Source: Atherix ibis
Lineage: Eukaryota; Arthropoda; Insecta; Diptera; Athericidae
Reading direction: 5' to 3'
Assembly (NCBI GenBank): GCA_958298945.1
Contig: CATQJD010000135.1
Location: 186,001 to 250,000, forward strand
DNA: 64,000 nucleotides
Shown here: piece after piece, positions 38,764 to 50,842 of the stretch
Position numbering within the stretch: the stretch's first letter is position 1
How the letters are laid out: every line of letters starts with the position of its first letter
Notes under the pieces: model-generated
Told to the model about the DNA's origin: nothing
Seen by the model: the letters and a program-made list of their open reading frames with translations, nothing else
Database searches by the model: none
Translations under genes and position numbers: made by a program

Positions 38764-39708
38764 GGATAAATTCATACAGAAAATAACTTATATGGTAAAT
38801 TTTTATATGGAGAATTTCTTATTGAATATTCCTAATATGGAAAATTTATTATAGAATATTTCTTATATGGAAAATGTTTATGTGGAGAATTTCTCATAGA
38901 ATTTTTCTTATATGGAATATTTCTTATAGAAAATTTTTGATATGGACAATTTCTTATAGAAAATTTGTTATATGGAAAATTTTTTTATATTATATGGAAA
39001 ATTTATTAAAGAAAATTTCTTATATGGAAAATTTCTTATATTTTTTGGAAAATTTATTATAGAAAATTTCTTATATGGAAAATTTCTTAAACAAAATTTC
39101 TTATATGGAAAATTTCTTATAGAAAATTTCTTATATGGAAAATTTCTTATAGAAAATTTCTTATATGGAAAATTTCTTATAGAAAATTTCTTATATGGAA
39201 AATTTCTTATAGAAAATTTCTTATATGGAAAATTTCTTATAGAAAATTTCTTATATGGAAAATTTCTTATAGAAAATTTCTTATATGGAAAATTTCTTAT
39301 AGAAAATTTCTTATATGGAAAATTTCTTATAGAAAATTTCTTATATGGAAAATTTCTTATAAAAAATTTCTTATATGGAAAATTTCTTATAGAAAATTTC
39401 TTATATGGAAAATTTCTTTCAGAAAGTTTCTTATATGGAAAATTTCTTATAGAAAATTTCTTATATGGGAAATTTCTTATAGAAAATTTCTTATATGGAA
39501 AATTTCTTATATGGAAAATTTCTTATAGAAAATTTCTTATATGGAAAATTTCTTATAGAAAATTTCTTATATGGAAAATTTATTATAGAAAATTTCTTAT
39601 ATGGAAAATTTCTTATAGAAAATTTCTTATATGGAAAATTTCCTATAGAAAATTTCTTATATGGAAAATTTCTTATAGAAAATTTCTTATATGGAAAATT
39701 TCTTGAAT
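38764..39708. repeat. 945-bp spacer plus 30-mer HOR
   Basis: From the anchor at 38764 to that at 39709. The head is a GGAC-type spacer (GTTTATGTGGAG, TTTTTGATATGGAC, TTTGTTATATGG) that passes into TTTTTTATATTATATGG, TTTATTAAAG, ATATTTTTTGG and CTTAAACAAAATTTC. A 30-mer run, an ATAAAAAATT unit, CTTTCAGAAAG (39417), GGGAAATTTC, TTTATTATAG and TTCCTATAG follow in the same order as at 38325-38763. The spacer joins the ends of two types (TTATATTATATGG and ATATTTTTTGG), so it looks like a recombinant. Confidence 0.87.
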
Positions 39709-40755
39709 GGATAAATTCATACAGAAAATAACTTATATGGTAAATTTTTATATGGAGAATTTCTTATTGAATATTCCTAATATGGAAAATTTATTATAGA
39801 ATATTTCTTATATGGAAAATGTTTATGTGGAGAATTTCTCATAGAATTTTTCTTATATGGAATATTTCTTATAGAAAATTTTTGATATGGACAATTTCTT
39901 ATAGAAAATTTGTTATATGGAAAATTTCTTATATTATATGGAAAATTTATTAAAGAAAATTTCTTATATGGAAAATTTCTTATACAAAATTTCTTATATG
40001 GCAATTTGGATACATTCCTACAGAAAATAACTTATATGGTAAATTTTAATATGGAGAATTTCTCATAGAATTTTTCTTATCTAGAAAATTTCTTATAGAA
40101 AATTTTTCATATGGACAATTTCTTATAGAAAATGTTTTATATGGAAAATTTCTTATATTATATGGAAAATTTTTTATAGAAAATTTCTTATATGGAAAAT
40201 TTCTTATACAAAATTTCTTATATGGCAATTTGGATAAATTCATACAGAAAATAACTTATATGGCAAATTTTAATATGGAGAATTTCTTATTGAATATTCC
40301 TAATATGGAAAATTTATTATAGAATATTTCTTATATGGAAAATGTATATGTGTAGAATTTCTCATAGAATTTTTCTTATATGGAAAATTTCTTATAGAAA
40401 ATTTTTGATATGCAAAATTTCTTATAGAAAATTTTTTATATGGAAAATTTCTTATATTTTTTGGAAAATTTATTATAGAAAATTTCTTATATGGAAAATT
40501 TCTTAAACAAAATTTCTTATATGGCAATTTATTATAGAAAATTTCTTATATGGAAAATTTCTTATAGAAAATTTCTTATATGGAAAATTTCTTACAGAAA
40601 ATTTCTTATATGGAAAATTTCTTATAGAAAATTTTTTATATGGAAAATTTCTTATAGAAAATTTCTTTTATGTAAAATTTTTATAGAAAATTTCTAATAT
40701 GGAAAATTTCTTCTACAAAATTCCTTATAAAGAAAATTTCTTATATGGAAAATTT
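39709..40755. repeat. Spacer cluster of 299, 224 and 524 bp
   Basis: Anchors at 39709, 40008 and 40232. The first spacer is GGAC type. The anchor at 40008 reads GGATACATTCCTACAG instead of GGATAAATTCATACAG and heads a 224-bp deleted spacer. The third is TGCA type with ATATTTTTTGG, CTTAAACAAAATTTC and GGCAATTTATTATAG, and continues through 30-mers, TTTATGTAAAATTTTTATAG, CTTCTACAAAATTCC and TATAAAGAAAA to the junction at 40756. The 299/224 order recurs at 57782-58304, offset 18073 bp. Confidence 0.9.
40008..40231. repeat. 224-bp deleted spacer, copy 1
   Basis: Compared with the 299-bp spacer it passes from AATATGGAGAATTTCT directly to CATAGAATTTTTC. The 75 bp lost run from TATTGAATATTCC to GTGGAGAATTTCT, and GGAGAATTTCT stands at both ends of the lost piece. 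Private changes are CTTATCTAGAAAA, TTTTTCATATGGAC and GAAAATGTTTTATATGG. The other copies (52079, 57192, 58081) share all of them. Confidence 0.9.
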
Positions 40756-42905
40756 CTTAAATTTTTAATTTCTTATAGAAAATTTCTTATATGGAAAATT
40801 TCTTATAGAAAATTTCTAATATGGAAAATTTCTTATCGAAAATTTCTTATATGAAAATTTTTTTAAAGAAAATTTTCTATATGGAACATTTCTTATAGAA
40901 AATTTCTTATATGGAAAATTTCTTATAGAAAATTTCTTATATGGAAAATTTCTTATTGAAAATTTCTTATATGGAAAATTTCTTATAGAAAATTTCTTAT
41001 ATGGAAAATTTCTTATAGAAAATTTCTTATATGGAAAATTTCTTATAGAAAATTTCTTATATGGAAAATTTCTTATAGAAAATTTCTTATATGGAAAATT
41101 TCTTATAGAAAATTTCTTATATGGAAAATTTCTTATAGAAAATTTCTTATATGGAAAATTTCTTATAGAAAATTTCTTATATGGAAAATTTCTTATAGAA
41201 AATTTCTTATATGGAAAATTTCTTATAGAAAATTTCTTATATGGAAAATTTCTTATAGAAAATTTCTTATATGGAAAATTTCTTATAGAAAATTTCTTAT
41301 ATGGAAAATTTCTTATAGAAAATTTCTTATATGGAAAATTTCTCATAGAAAATTTCTTATATGGAAAATTTCTCATAGAAAATTTCTTATATGGAAAATT
41401 TCTTATAGAAAATTTCTTATATGGAAAATTTCTTATAGAAAATTTCTTATTTGGAAAATTTCTTATATGAACAATTTCTTATAGAAAATTTCTTATATGG
41501 AAAATTTCTTATAGAAAATTTCTTATATGGAAAATTTCTTATAGAAAATTTCTTATCTGGAAAATTTCTTATAGAAAATTTCTTATATGGAAAATTTCTT
41601 TCAGAAAGTTTCTTATATAGAAAATTTCTTATAGAAAATTTCTTATATGGGAAATTTCTTATAGAAAATTTCTTATATGGGAAATTTCTTATAGAAAATT
41701 TCTTATATGGGAAATTTCTTATAGAAAATTTCTTATATGGGAAATTTCTTATAGAAAATTTCTTATATGGAAAATTTCTTATAGAAAATTTCTTATATGG
41801 AAAATTTCTTATCTGGAAAATTTATTATAGAAAATTTCTTATATGGAGAATTTCTTATAGAAAATTTTTTATATGGAAAATTTCTTATAGAAAATTTTTT
41901 ATATGGAAAATTTCTTATAGAAAATTTCTTATCTGGAAAATTGCTTATAGAAAATTTCTTATCTGGAAAATTTCTTATATGGAAAATTTCTTATAGAAAA
42001 TTTCTTATATGGAAAATTTCTTATAGAAAATTTCTTATCTGGAAAATTTCTTATAGAAAATTTCTTATATGGAAAATTTCTTATAGAAAATTTCTTATAT
42101 GGAAAATTTCTTAAAGAAAATTTCTTATATGGAAAATTTCTTATAGAAAATTTCTTATATGGAAAATTTCTTATAGAAAATTTCTTATATGGAAAATTTC
42201 TTATAGAAAATTTCTTATATGGAAAATTTCTTATAGAAAATTTCTTATATGGAAAATTTCTTATAGAAAATTTCTTATATGGAAAATTTCTTATAGAAAA
42301 TTTCTTATATGGAAAATTTCTTATAGAAAATTTCTTATATGGAAAATTTCTTATAGAAAATTTCTTATATGGAAAATTTCTTATAGAAAATTTCTTATAT
42401 GGAAAATTTCTTATAGAAAATATCTTATATGGAAAATTTCCTATAGAAAATTTCTTATATGGTAAATTTCTTATAGAAAATTTCTTATATGGAAAATTTA
42501 TTATAGAAAATTTCTTATATGGGAAATTTCTTATAGAAAATTTCTTATATGGGAAATTTCTTATAGAAAATTTCTTATATGGAAAATTTCTTATACAAAA
42601 TTTCTTATATGGAAAATTTCTCACAGAAAAATTTCTTTTATGGAAAATTTCTTATAGAAAATTTCTAACATGGAAAATTTCTTATAGAAAATTTCTTATA
42701 TGAAAAATTTCTTATAGAAAATTTCTTATATGGAAAATTTCTTACAGAAAATTTCTTATATGGAAAATTTCTTATAGAAAATTTTTTATATGGAAAATTT
42801 CTTATAGAAAATTTCTTTTATGTAAAATTTTTATAGAAAATTTCTAATATGGAAAATTTCTTCTACAAAATTCCTTATAAAGAAAATTTCTTATATGGAA
42901 AATTT
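40756..42905. repeat. 2.15-kb tandem HOR, copy 1
   Basis: Junction at 40756 to junction at 42906. Order: 30-mers, TATCGAAAA with TTTTTTTAAAGAAAATTTTC and GGAACATTTC (about 40841-40885), a run of about 17 units, two CTCATAGAA units, CTTATTTGG, a 16-mer pair with TATGAACAA, CTTATCTGG, CTTTCAGAAAG (41599), four GGGAAATTTC units in a row (41647-41760), TATGGAGAATTTC, CTGGAAAATTGC, CTTAAAGAAAA, a long run, AAAATATC, CTCACAGAAAAATTTC (42620), CTAACATGG, CTTACAG and TTTATGTAAAATTTTTATAG. Confidence 0.9.
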
Positions 42906-44975
42906 CTTAAATTTTTAATTTCTTATAGAAAATTTCTTATATGGAAAATTTCTTATAGAAAATTTCTAATATGGAAAATTTCTTATCGAAAATTTCTTAT
43001 ATGAAAATTTTTTTAAAGAAAATTTTCTATATGGAACATTTCTTATAGAAAATTTCTTATATGGAAAATTTCTTATAGAAAATTTCTTATATGGAAAATT
43101 TCTTATTGAAAATTTCTTATATGGAAAATTTCTTATAGAAAATTTCTTATATGGAAAATTTCTTATAGAAAATTTCTTATATGGAAAATTTCTTATAGAA
43201 AATTTCTTATATGGAAAATTTCTTATAGAAAATTTCTTATATGGAAAATTTCTTATAGAAAATTTCTTATATGGAAAATTTCTTATAGAAAATTTCTTAT
43301 ATGGAAAATTTCTTATAGAAAATTTCTTATATGGAAAATTTCTTATAGAAAATTTCTTATATGGAAAATTTCTTATAGAAAATTTCTTATATGGAAAATT
43401 TCTTATAGAAAATTTCTTATATGGAAAATTTCTTATAGAAAATTTCTTATATGGAAAATTTCTTATAGAAAATTTCTTATATGGAAAATTTCTTATAGAA
43501 AATTTCTTATATGGAAAATTTCTTATAGAAAATTTCTTATATGGAAAATTTCTTATAGAAAATTTCTTATATGGAAAATTTCTCATTGAAAATTTCTTAT
43601 ATGGAAAATTTCTCATAGAAAATTTCTTATATGGAAAATTTCTCATAGAAAATTTCTTATATGGAAAATTTCTTATAGAAAATTTCTTATATGGAAAATT
43701 TCTTATAGAAAATTTCTTATTTGGAAAATTTCTTATATGGAAAATTTCTTATAGAAAATTTCTTATATGGAAAATTTCTTATAGAAAATTTCTTATATGG
43801 AAAATTTCTTATAGAAAATTTCTTATCTGGAAAATTTCTTATAGAAAATTTCTTATATGGAAAATTTCTTTCAGAAAGTTTCTTATATAGAAAATTTCTT
43901 TTAGAAAATTTCTTATATGGGAAATTTCTTATAGAAAATTTCTTATATGGGAAATTTCTTATAGAAAATTTCTTATATGGAAAATTTCTTATAGAAAATT
44001 TCTTATATGGAAAATTTCTTATATGGAAAATTTATTATAGAAAATTTCTTATATGGAGAATTTCTTATAGAAAATTTTTTATATGGAAAATTTCTTATAG
44101 AAAATTTTTTATATGGAAAATTTCTTATAGAAAATTTCTTATCTGGAAAATTGCTTATAGAAAATTTCTTATTTGGAAAATTTCTTATATGGAAAATTTC
44201 TTATAGAAAATTTCTTATATGGAAAATTTCTTATAGAAAATTTCTTATCTGGAAAATTTCTTATAGAAAATTTCTTATATGGAAAATTTCTTATAGAAAA
44301 TTTCTTATATGGAAAATTTCTTAAAGAAAATTTCTTATATGGAAAATTTCTTATAGAAAATTTCTTATATGGAAAATTTCTTATAGAAAATTTCTTATAT
44401 GGAAAATTTCTTATAGAAAATTTCTTATATGGAAAATTTCTTATAGAAAATTTCTTATATGGAAAATTTCTTATAGAAAATTTCTTATATGGAAAATTTC
44501 TTATAGAAAATTTCTTATATGGAAAATTTCTTATAGAAAATTTCTTATATGGAAAATTTCTTATAGAAAATTTCTTATATGGAAAATTTCTTATAGAAAA
44601 TTTCTTATATGGAAAATTTCTTATAGAAAATATCTTATATGGAAAATTTCCTATAGAAAATTTCTTATATGGTAAATTTCTTATAGAAAATTTCTTATAT
44701 GGAAAATTTATTATAGAAAATTTCTTATATGGGAAATTTATTATAGAAAATTTCTTATATGGGAAATTTCTTATAGAAAATTTCTTATATGGGAAATTTC
44801 TTATAGAAAATTTCTTATATGGGAAATTTCTTATAGAAAATTTCTTATATGGAAAATTTCTTATACAAAATTTCTTATATGGAAAATTTCTCACAGAAAA
44901 ATTTCTTTTATGGAAAATTTCTTATAGAAAATTTCTAACATGGAAAATTTCTTATAGAAAATTTCTTATATGAAA
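42906..44975. repeat. 2.15-kb tandem HOR, copy 2
   Basis: Same order as copy 1 with offsets of 2150 (junction), 2270 (CTTTCAGAAAG at 43869), 2210 (TATGGAGAATTTC block) and 2270 bp (CTCACAGAAAAATTTC at 44890), all differing by multiples of 30. It has more units in the first run, an extra CTCATTGAA unit, two GGGAAATTTC units where copy 1 has four, and additional GGGAAATTTC units near 44731-44830. CTTATTTGG replaces CTTATCTGG near 44171. It ends at CTAACATGG and TATATGAAAAATTTC, without the second junction. Confidence 0.9.
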
Positions 44976-47120
44976 AATTTCTTATAGAAAATTTCTTATA
45001 TGGAAAATTTCTTATAGAAAATTTCTTATATGGAAAATTTCTTATAGAAAATTTCTTATATGGAAAATTTCTTATAGAAAATTTCTTATATGGAAAATTT
45101 CTTATAGAAAATTTCTTATATGGAAAATTTCTTTCAGAAAGTTTCTTATATGGAAAATTTCTTATAGAAAATTTCTTATATGGAAAATTTCTTATAGAAA
45201 ATTTCTTATATGGAAAATTTCTTATAGAAAATTTCTTATATGGAAAATTTCTTTCAGAAAGTTTCTTATATGGAAAATTTCTTATAGAAAATTTCTTATA
45301 TGGAAAATTTCTTATAGAAAATTTCTTATATGGAAAATTTCTTATAGAAAATTTCTTATATGGAAAATTTCTTATAGAAAATTTCTTATATGGAAAATTT
45401 CTTATAGAAAATTTCTTATATGGAAAATTTCTTATAGAAAATTTCTTATATGGAAAATTTCTTATAGAAAATTTCTTATATGGAAAATTTCTTATAGAAA
45501 ATTTCTTATATGGAAAATTTCTTATAGAAAATTTCTTATATGGAAAATTTCTTATAGAAAATTTCTTATATGGAAAATTTCTTATAGAAAATTTCTTATA
45601 TGGAAAATTTCTTATAGAAAATTTCTTATATGGAAAATTTCTTATAGAAAATTTCTTATATGGAAAATTTCTTATAGAAAATTTCTTATATGGAAAATTT
45701 CTTATAGAAAATTTCTTATATGGAAAATTTCTTATACAAAATTTCTTATATGGAAAATTTCTCACAGAAAAATTTCTTTTATGGAAAATTTCTTATAGAA
45801 AATTTCTAATATGGAAAATTTCTTATAGAAAATTTCTTATATGAAAAATTTCTTATAGAAAATTTCTTATATGGAAAATTTCTTATAGAAAATTTCTTAT
45901 ATGGAAAATTTCTTATAGAAAATTTCTTATATGGAAAATTTCTTATAGAAAATTTCTTATATGGAAAATTTCTTATAGAAAATTTCTTATATGGAAAATT
46001 TCTTATAGAAAATTTCTTATATGGAAAATTTCTTATAGAAAATTTCTTATATGGAAAATTTCTTATAGAAAATTTCTTATATGGAAAATTTCTTTCAGAA
46101 AGTTTCTTATATGGAAAATTTCTTATAGAAAATTTCTTATATGGAAAATTTCTTATAGAAAATTTCTTATATGGAAAATTTCTTATATGGAAAATTTCTT
46201 ATAGAAAATTTCTTATATGGAAAATTTCTTATAGAAAATTTCTTATATGGAAAATTTCTTATAGAAAATTTCTTATATGGAAAATTTCTTATAGAAAATT
46301 TCTTATATGGAAAATTTCTTATAGAAAATTTCTTATATGGAAAATTTCTTATAGAAAATTTCTTATATGGAAAATTTCTTATAGAAAATTTCTTATATGG
46401 AAAATTTCTTATAGAAAATTTCTTATATGGAAAATTTCTTATAGAAAATTTCTTATATGGAAAATTTCTTATAGAAAATTTCTTATATGGAAAATTTCTT
46501 ATAGAAAATTTCTTATATGGAAAATTTCTTATAGAAAATTTCTTATATGGAAAATTTCTTATAGAAAATTTCTTATATGGAAAATTTCTTATAGAAAATT
46601 TCTTATATGGAAAATTTCTTATAGAAAATTTCTTATATGGAAAATTTCTTATAGAAAATTTCTTATATGGAAAATTTCTTATAGAAAATTTCTTATATGG
46701 AAAATTTCTTATAGAAAATTTCTTATATGGAAAATTTCTTATAGAAAATTTCTTATATGGAAAATTTCTTATAGAAAATTTCTTATATGGAAAATTTCTT
46801 ATAGAAAATTTCTTATCTGGAAAATTTCTTTCAGAAAGTTTCTTATATGGAAAATTTCTTATAGAAAATTTCTTATATGGGAAATTTCTTATAGAAAATT
46901 TCTTATATGGAAAATTTCTTATAGAAAATTTCTTATATGGAAAATTTCTTATATGGAAAATTTCTTATAGAAAATTTCTTATATGGAAAATTTATTATAG
47001 AAAATTTCTTATATGGAAAATTTCTTATAGAAAATTTCTTATATGGAAAATTTCCTATAGAAAATTTCTTATATGGAAAATTTCTTATAGAAAATTTCTT
47101 ATATGGAAAATTTCTTGAAT
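44976..47120. repeat. Long homogeneous 30-mer block
   Basis: About 70 units with few variants: CTTTCAGAAAG at 45132, 45252, 46093 and 46829, one CTCACAGAAAAATTTC near 45761, one TATATGAAAAATTTC near 45841, one GGGAAATTTC and a TTTATTATAG unit near the end. Bases 45263-45735 and 46187-46816 read as perfect repeats of about 473 and 630 bp. The pair of 16-mers near 46171-46202 shifts the phase and is the only reason the open stretch there begins with ATG. It ends in CTTGAATGGATAAATTC. Confidence 0.93.
46187..46816. repeat. Longest perfect 30-mer run, about 21 identical units
   Basis: Every 60-base line from 46201 to 46800 is identical, and the run extends to the side-by-side 16-mers on the left and to a CTTATCTGG unit on the right. 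Such a stretch implies very recent expansion, or loss of true variants by assembly consensus. Confidence 0.9.
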
Positions 47121-48880
47121 GGATAAATTCATACAGAAAATAACTTATATGGTAAATTTTTATATGGAGAATTTCTTATTGAATATTCCTTATATGGAAA
47201 ATTTATTATAGAATATTTCTTATATGAAAAATTTCTTATAGAAAATTTCTTATATGGAAAATTTCTTATAGAAAATTTCTTATATGGAAAATTTCTTATA
47301 GAAAATTTCTTATATGGAAAATTTCTTATAGAAAATTTCTTATATGGAAAATTTCTTATAGAAAATTTCTTATATGGAAAATTTCTTATAGAAAATTTCT
47401 TATATGGAAAATTTCTTATAGAAAATTTCTTATATGGAAAATTTCTTATAGAAAATTTCTTATATGGAAAATTTCTTATAGAAAATTTCTTATATTGAAA
47501 ATTTCTTATAGAAAATTTCTTATATGGAAAATTTCTTATAGAAAATTTCTTATATGGAAAATTTCTTATAGAAAATTTCTTATATGGAAAATTTCTTATA
47601 GAAAATTTCTTATATGGAAAATTTCTTATAGAAAATTTCTTATATGGAAAATTTCTTATAGAAAATTTCTTATATGGAAAATTTCTTATAGAAAATTTCT
47701 TATCTGGAAAATTTCTTTCAGAAAGTTTCTTATATGGAAAATTTCTTATAGAAAATTTCTTATATGGAAAATTTCTTATACAAAATTTCTTATATGGAAA
47801 ATTTCTCACAGAAAATTTCTTATATGGAAAATTTCTTATAGAAAATTTCTTATATGGAAAATTTCTTATAGAAAATTTCTTATATGGAAAATTTCTTATA
47901 GAAAATTTCTTATATGGAAAATTTCTTATAGAAAATTTCTTTTATGGAAAATTTCTTACAGAAAATTTCTAATATGGAAAATTTCTTATAGAAAATTTCT
48001 TATATGAAAAATTTCTTATAGAAAATTTCTTATATGGAAAATTTCTTATAGAAAATTTCTTATATGGAAAATTTCTTATAGAAAATTTCTTATATGGAAA
48101 ATTTCTTATAGAAAATTTCTTATATGGAAAATTTCTTATAGAAAATTTCTTATATGGAAAATTTCTTATAGAAAATTTCTTATATGGAAAATTTCTTATA
48201 GAAAATTTCTTATATGGAAAATTTCTTATAGAAAATTTCTTATATGGAAAATTTCTTATAGAAAATTTCTTATATGGAAAATTTCTTATAGAAAATTTCT
48301 TATATGGAAAATTTCTTATAGAAAATTTCTTATATGGAAAATTTCTTATAGAAAATTTCTTATATGGAAAATTTCTTATAGAAAATTTCTTATATGGAAA
48401 ATTTCTTATAGAAAATTTCTTATATGGAAAATTTCTTATAGAAAATTTCTTATATGGAAAATTTCTTATAGAAAATTTCTTATATGGAAAATTTCTTATA
48501 GAAAATTTCTTATATGGAAAATTTCTTTCAGAAAGTTTCTTATATGGAAAATTTCTTATAGAAAATTTCTTATATGGAAAATTTCTTATAGAAAATTTCT
48601 TATATGGAAAATTTCTTATATGGAAAATTTCTTATAGAAAATTTCTTATATGGAAAATTTCTTATAGAAAATTTCTTATATGGAAAATTTCTTATAGAAA
48701 ATTTCTTATATGGAAAATTTCTTATAGAAAATTTCTTATATGGAAAATTTCTTATAGAAAATTTCTTATATGGAAAATTTCTTATAGAAAATTTCTTATA
48801 TGGAAAATTTCTTATAGAAAATTTCTTATATGGAAAATTTCTTATCGAAAATTTCTTATATGGAAATTTTTTAAAGAAAA
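47121..48880. repeat. Truncated spacer and 30-mer block
   Basis: The anchor at 47121 is followed by only the head of a spacer (TTATTGAATATTCCTTATATGG, GAATATTTC), which then passes into TATATGAAAAATTTC and regular units; the GTTTATGTG part is gone. The rest is 30-mers with CTTTCAGAAAG at 47716, CTCACAGAAAATTTC at 47806, TTTTATGG with CTTACAG near 47941, a perfect run of about 510 bp (48011-48522), CTTTCAGAAAG at 48526, a 16-mer pair near 48605, and TTTTTTAAAGAAAATTTTC near 48868. Confidence 0.88.
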
Positions 48881-50318
48881 TTTTCTATATTGAACATTTC
48901 TTATAGAAAATTTCTTATATGGAAAATTTCTTATAGAAAATTTCTTATATGGAAAATTTCTTATAGAAAATTTCTTATATGGAAAATTTCTTATATGGAA
49001 AATTTCTTGAATTTTTAATTTCTTATAGAAAATTTCTTATATGGAAAATTTCTTATAGAAAATTTCTAATATGGAAAATTTCTTATCGAAAATTTCTTAT
49101 ATGGAAATTTTTTTAAAGAAAATTTTCTATATGGAACATTTCTTATAGAAAATTTCTTATATGGAAAATTTCTTATAGAAAATTTCTTAAATTTTTAATT
49201 TCTTATAGAAAATTTCTTATATGGAAAATTTCTTATAGAAAATTTCTAATATGGAAAATTTCTTATCGAAAATTTCTTATATGGAAATTTTTTTAAAGAA
49301 AATTTTCTATATGGAACATTTCTTATAGAAAATTTCTTATATGGAAAATTTCTTATAGAAAATTTCTTATATGGAAAATTTCTTATAGAAAATTTCTTAT
49401 ATGGAAAATTTCTTATAGAAAATTTCTTATATGGAAAATTTCTTATAGAAAATTTCTTATATGGAAAATTTCTTATAGAAAATTTCTTATATGGAAAATT
49501 TCTTATAGAAAATTTCTTATATGGAAAATTTCTTATAGAAAATTTCTTATATGGAAAATTTCTTATAGAAAATTTCTTATATGGAAAATTTCTCATAGAA
49601 AATTTCTTATATGAAAAATTTCTTATAGAAAATTTCTTATATGGAAAATTTCTTATAGAAAATTTCTTATATGGAAAATTTCTTATAGAAAATTTCTTAT
49701 ATGGAAAATTTCTTATAGAAAATTTCTTATATGGAAAATTTCTTATAGAAAACTTCTTATATGGAAAATTTCTTATAGAAAATTTCTTATCTGGAAAATT
49801 TCTTATAGAAAATTTCTTATCTGGAAAATTTCTTATAGAAAATTTCTTATAGAAAATTTCTTATATGGAAAATTTCTTATAGAAAATTTCTTATATGGAA
49901 AATTTCTTATAGAAAACTTCTTATATGGAAAATTTCTTATAGAAAATTTCTTATCTGGAAAATTTCTTATAGAAAATTTCTTATCTGGAAAATTTCTTAT
50001 AGAAAATTTCTTATATGGAAAATTTCTTTCAGAAAGTTTCTTATATAGAAAATTTCTTATAGAAAATTTCTTATATGGGAAATTTCTTATAGAAAATTTC
50101 TTATATGGAAAATTTCTTATAGAAAATTTCTTATATGGAAAATTTCTTATATGGAAAATTTATTATAGAAAATTTCTTATATGGAAAATTTCTTATAGAA
50201 AATTTCTTATATGGAAAATTTATTATAGAAAATTTCTTATATGGAAAATTTCCTATAGAAAATTTCTTATATGGTAAATTTCTTATAGAAAATTTCTTAT
50301 ATGGAAAATTTCTTGAAT
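48881..50318. repeat. 5.1-kb HOR copy 1: junction series and 30-mer block
   Basis: Three successive short blocks start with TTGAATTTTTAATTTC (about 49008) or TTAAATTTTTAATTTC (49186), each followed by TATCGAAAA, TTTTTTTAAAGAAAATTTTC and GGAACATTTC. The block from about 49020 to 49185 and the one after it repeat at about 180 bp. A 30-mer run follows, with CTCATAGAA, TATATGAAAAATTTC, GAAAACTTC units (near 49750 and 49915), CTTATCTGG pairs, a 14-mer pair near 49850, CTTTCAGAAAG (50027), GGGAAATTTC, and closing CTTGAATGGATAAATTC. The whole piece recurs 5143-5173 bp downstream. Confidence 0.88.
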
Positions 50319-50842
50319 GGATAAATTCATACAGAAAATAACTTATATGGTAAATTTTTATATGGAGAATTTCTTATTGAATATTCCTAATATGGAAAAT
50401 TTATTATAGAATATTTCTTATATGGAAAATGTTTATGTGTAGAATTTCTCATAGAATTTTTCTTATATGGAAAATTTCTTATAGAAAATTTTTGATATGC
50501 AAAATTTCTTATAGAAAATTTTTTATATGGAAAATTTCTTATATTTTTTGGAAAATTTATTATAGAAAATTTCTTATATGGAAAATTTCTTAAACAAAAT
50601 TTCTTATATGGCAATTTATTATAGAAAATTTCTTATATGGAAAATTTCTTATAGAAAATTTCTTATATGGAAAATTTCTTACAGAAAATTTCTTATATGG
50701 AAAATTTCTTATAGAAAATTTTTTATATGAAAAATTTCTTATAGAAAATTTCTTTTATGTAAAATTTTTATAGAAAATTTCTAATATGGAAAATTTCTTC
50801 TACAAAATTCCTTATAAAGAAAATTTCTTATATGGAAAATTT
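50319..50842. repeat. 5.1-kb HOR copy 1: TGCA-type spacer with ATATTTTTTGG
   Basis: The anchor at 50319 heads a spacer with GTTTATGTGTAG, TTTTTGATATGCAAAA, ATATTTTTTGG, CTTAAACAAAATTTC and GGCAATTTATTATAG. Then come CTTACAG, TTTATGTAAAATTTTTATAG, CTTCTACAAAATTCC and TATAAAGAAAA, up to the junction at 50843. Near-identical blocks stand at 40232-40755, 55492-56015 and 58693-59215, so anchor, spacer and junction travel as one cassette of 523-524 bp. Confidence 0.9.

Noticed and set aside
44935..45765. Reverse-strand 276-codon open frame, and others like it (42966-43646, 44169-44894)
   Set aside because: The reverse frame KKFSIRNFPY is free of stops in the perfect unit, so these are complements of the same repeat. 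They overlap forward open frames of equal quality.
46187..46816. Short tandem repeat expansion within a coding gene
   Set aside because: No unique coding sequence flanks the run on either side for tens of kilobases.
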